NCBI GenBank assembly: GCA_964406105.1
Contig: CAYOQK010000021.1
Span: forward strand, 80,855-144,854
DNA from: WGAB01 sp964406105
GTDB lineage: Bacteria; Hydrothermota; Hydrothermia; WGAB01
DNA length: 64,000 bases
Direction: 5' to 3'
How positions within the stretch are numbered: position 1 is the first letter of the stretch; every line of letters begins with the position of its first letter. The notes beneath the pieces are model-generated. The model was not told the DNA's origin. It made no database searches and saw only the letters and a program-made list of their open reading frames with translations. Position numbers and translations under genes: made by a program. Shown one piece after another: positions 59,492-64,000 of the stretch.

Positions 59492-61691
59492 ACTCCTCCA
59501 GCTGCTGGAGACCTACCCCTTTCTCCACCTTCTGGAGGTTCGCTTAGAGGACCCTCCCCGCGTGCGGGTGCAGTATCACGCCCACACCTCGGTGGAAGAT
59601 CTGGCTCAAGCGGTGCGAGACCTCAAACGTGCGCTCCTGGACCTTTACCCCACCCTCACCCACCTGCGTCGTCGGATCAAACGGGACCGAGACGGTTGGG
59701 TGCTGCACGTGGACCCTGGTGAGGGCGTGCTCCGGGTGGAATGCCAGCGGGAGTACCCCTGCGAGGAGTCGCTCAAAACCCTGGAGTGGCTCATCCTGGA
59801 AGCCGAAGCAGTGCGGGAGGAGCAGGAACAATCGCACCTCCGACGCCGCATGACCCTGTTGACGGTGCTGGCTTTGGTTCTGGGGGTGGGAGGCCGGATG
59901 GTCTCCGTGGGCTGGTTGTCCTGGCTCTTGTACGTGGGGGCCTATCTGGCTGGCGGGTTCCACGCCACCTTGAGCGCCCTGGAGGCCCTGCGGAAGTTTG
60001 AGCTGGACGTGGACTTCCTGATGGTGGTGGCCGCCTTAGGAGCCGCCTACCTGGGGCATCCCTTTGAAGGGGTGATCCTGCTGTTTCTGTTTTCCCTGTC
60101 CAGCACCCTGGAGATCTGGGCCATGGACCGCAGTCGGCGGGCCCTGCGGCATCTCCTCAAGTTCCAATCCACCGAGGCCACCCTCCTTGTGGGGGACCGG
60201 GAGGTATCGGTACCGCCGGAGGTGCTGCAGCCCGGAGATTCCCTTCGGCTTCGGCCGGGCGAGCAGGTGCCCACAGACGCCCGGGTAGTGGAGGGCCAGG
60301 GCCATGTGGATGAGTCCACCCTCACGGGGGAGTCCATGGCGGTGCTCAAACGCCCAGGCGACCCCCTCTATGCGGGTACCTTGGTGATTGATGGTCATTT
60401 CCAGGCCCAGGTGACCCGCCGGCTGGAGGAATCCACCTTAGAGAAAACCCTTCTGTTGATCCGGGAAGCCCGGGAACGCAAAGCCCGGTCCCAGCGCATC
60501 GCCGACCTCTTTGGAGGGCCCTATACCTATGCGGTGATCCTGGGGGCCCTGGGGGTGTACTTCCTGTTCCGGTTCGTTCTGGGGATCCCCCACGAAACGT
60601 CCCTGTACCGGGCCATGGTGTTCCTGGTGGTGGCCTCTCCTTGTGCGGTGGTCATCTCTACACCGGCTTCCATCCTCACGGCCATTGCCCACGCTGCCCG
60701 TCGGGGTATCCTCTTCAAAGGAGGGGTGTACGTGGAGGAACTGGCCCAGAGTCGGGTGGTGGCCTTTGACAAAACCGGAACCTTAACCCAAGGACGCATT
60801 GAGGTTCGTCAGGTGGTGTCGCTGAACGGGTTTCAGCGGGAGGAAGTGCTCCAAATGGCAGCCTCGGTGGAGGCCCTTTCTGAGCATCCCTACGGCCAAG
60901 CCATCGTGCAAACGGCCCAGCGGGAAGGGGTGCCCCTGTTGCCTGTGCAGGGTTTCACCTACAAGGTGGGCGAGGGGGTAGAGGGGCAGGTTCAGGGGCG
61001 GCGGGTGTTCGTCGGTCGCCCTACAGAGACCCTGCTCCAGCAGGTGAAGCAGCAGGGGATCAACGGGGGTGCCACCCTGGTGGCCGTGTATATAGAGGGC
61101 CGGCCCGCAGGCCTTTTGGCCCTGGCAGACCAGATTCGCCCCGAAGCCCCCGAGGTGGTGCGGCAACTCAAGGCCCTGGGGGTGGAAGAGGTGGTGATGC
61201 TCACCGGCGACCGGCCAGAGGTAGCCGAACAGGTGGCTCAGGAGGTGGGCGTGGACCGGTTTTACGCCGGCCTCCATCCAGAGGACAAGGTGCGGGTGGT
61301 GCGGGAGTTGCAGGGCCAGGGCCGGAAGGTGGCCATGGTGGGCGATGGGGTGAACGATGGGCCGGTGTTGGCTGCGGCCCATGTGGGGGTGGCCATCGGC
61401 GGTGCCTCCACCGATGTGGCCCTGGAGACTGCCGATGTGGTGCTGATGAAGCAGGGCCTGCGCCGGCTTCCCTATGCGCTGCTGTTGGCCAAGAAGGCCC
61501 GTCGGGTGGTGCTGCAGAACTACCTGGTGGCCCTGGGGGTCATCGGGGTGATGGTGCTGCTGAACTTCTGGGGAAAGGTGCCCCTTACTTTGGGGGTGTT
61601 GGGGCACGAGGGCAGCACCGTGCTGGTGCTGCTCAACGGGCTTCGGCTCCTCATGCCCCTGCAGCAGAATCGGGGTTCGGGGTGGCGTTGA
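59484..61691 (+). CDS. P1B-4-type metal-transporting P-type ATPase (PfeT/CzcP/CoaT-like)
   Basis: 735 residues. A 115-residue N-terminal domain without CxxC precedes the ATPase core: DVDFLMVVAALGAAYLGH, TGES (in LTGESMAVL), the membrane motif SPCAVVIS (about 390), DKTGTLT (about 430), HP in SEHPYGQA, GDGVND and, at the last helices, HEGSTVLVLLNG (about 710). SPC plus HEG(G/S)T defines subgroup P1B-4, whose members export Co(II), Zn(II) or Fe(II). Together with the overlapping Fur/PerR-like gene this mirrors PerR-PfeT iron efflux. Cd/Zn (CPC) types are excluded. Confidence 0.9.
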   Translation: MDKLLQLLETYPFLHLLEVRLEDPPRVRVQYHAHTSVEDLAQAVRDLKRALLDLYPTLTHLRRRIKRDRDGWVLHVDPGEGVLRVECQREYPCEESLKTLEWLILEAEAVREEQEQSHLRRRMTLLTVLALVLGVGGRMVSVGWLSWLLYVGAYLAGGFHATLSALEALRKFELDVDFLMVVAALGAAYLGHPFEGVILLFLFSLSSTLEIWAMDRSRRALRHLLKFQSTEATLLVGDREVSVPPEVLQPGDSLRLRPGEQVPTDARVVEGQGHVDESTLTGESMAVLKRPGDPLYAGTLVIDGHFQAQVTRRLEESTLEKTLLLIREARERKARSQRIADLFGGPYTYAVILGALGVYFLFRFVLGIPHETSLYRAMVFLVVASPCAVVISTPASILTAIAHAARRGILFKGGVYVEELAQSRVVAFDKTGTLTQGRIEVRQVVSLNGFQREEVLQMAASVEALSEHPYGQAIVQTAQREGVPLLPVQGFTYKVGEGVEGQVQGRRVFVGRPTETLLQQVKQQGINGGATLVAVYIEGRPAGLLALADQIRPEAPEVVRQLKALGVEEVVMLTGDRPEVAEQVAQEVGVDRFYAGLHPEDKVRVVRELQGQGRKVAMVGDGVNDGPVLAAAHVGVAIGGASTDVALETADVVLMKQGLRRLPYALLLAKKARRVVLQNYLVALGVIGVMVLLNFWGKVPLTLGVLGHEGSTVLVLLNGLRLLMPLQQNRGSGWR

Positions 61692-61724
61692 GTCTGGGGT
61701 GGGGGCTTGGGCTTCACAGGTGGG

Positions 61725-61753
61725 TTGACAGGTGGCAGGGGTCCCCATACCAT
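61725..61753 (+). promoter_or_regulatory. Upstream 23S rRNA promoter (P1)
   Basis: TTGACA (61725-61730), 17-nt spacer, TACCAT (61748-61753). Confidence 0.6.
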
Positions 61754-61788
61754 AATCGGCCCCTTCGGAGGAGTCACCCGAAGGTGGG

Positions 61789-61817
61789 TTGACACTCACC
61801 CCGTGTTTGCGTAAGAT
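61789..61817 (+). promoter_or_regulatory. Main 23S rRNA promoter (P2)
   Basis: TTGACA (61789-61794), 17-nt spacer, TAAGAT (61812-61817), identical hexamers and spacing to the 16S promoter. Confidence 0.85.
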
Positions 61818-61845
61818 AATGAGCCCGCGCAGGCGGGGTGACGGA

Positions 61846-61857
61846 ACGGATCTTTGA
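61846..61857 (+). promoter_or_regulatory. boxA-like leader element of 23S rRNA
   Basis: ACGGATCTTTGA, identical to the 16S leader element at 35573-35584. Confidence 0.6.
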
Positions 61858-61877
61858 AAAGGAAGAAGGATTGAGAA

Positions 61878-64000
<2,123 letters not shown>

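Overview
The window is 64 kb of compact, GC-rich bacterial chromosome carrying only housekeeping-type genes. I see no insertion sequences, prophage, CRISPR or tRNA genes. The lineage is inferred, not proven. The cell is a diderm: there is a TamB homologue, and three proteins end in an aromatic residue after strand-rich regions, as outer-membrane beta-barrels do. It is probably thermophilic: the rRNA is GC-rich, there is a TtuA-type tRNA 2-thiolation enzyme, and gene packing is extreme, with many ATGA overlaps. The 16S gene looks like a deep-branching bacterium. An uncultured candidate phylum near WOR-3/Hydrothermae is my best guess from gene content, and a 16S tree would settle it.

Layout. 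1-5.5 kb (minus): dcd-recA-tpiA-secG-rplU followed by a gingipain-like (C25) secreted protease cut by the window edge. 5.5-10.4 kb: holB; a thiamine unit (TPP riboswitch, an AIR-synthase-like protein, thiE); a glycosyltransferase and a DUF374 acyltransferase. 10.4-15 kb (minus): a poly-gamma-glutamate synthesis unit pgsC-pgsW-(predicted outer-membrane protein)-pgsB. 15-23 kb: envelope genes, ispE, mreB/mreC and mutS. 23.5-29.3 kb (minus): an iron unit of ferritin, a TtuA-rhodanese fusion, a membrane-anchored DtxR-FeoA fusion, FeoB split into G-protein and permease genes, and a second DtxR regulator. 29.4-35.5 kb: rpmB-tamB, bifunctional nuclease, tatA, btpA and a NERD protein.

35.5-37.3 kb: a stand-alone 16S rRNA gene with its own strong promoter and a perfect 26-bp processing stem. 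37.6-50.4 kb: cysQ, pckA, a short nuoA-nuoC-nuoE cluster, aminotransferase, plsC, cmk, rph and trpS. 50.6-58.5 kb (plus): gap-pgk, an M42 peptidase, panB, a glycosyltransferase, a NUDIX hydrolase and a helix-hairpin-helix/barrel protein. 59-61.7 kb: a Fur-family regulator with a P1B-4-type metal-efflux ATPase. From 61.7 kb: tandem promoters and the 5' part of the 23S rRNA, about 24.6 kb from the 16S, so the rRNA genes are not in one operon.

Themes: (1) metal homeostasis, with import, storage, regulation and efflux at two loci; (2) cell envelope, with PGA, TamB, Mre proteins, glycosyltransferases and barrels; (3) central carbon metabolism, with tpiA, gap, pgk and pckA. Several units start with a TANNNT -10 box only 6-10 nt before the start codon, which points to leaderless mRNAs, while other genes have a clear GGAGG ribosome-binding site.
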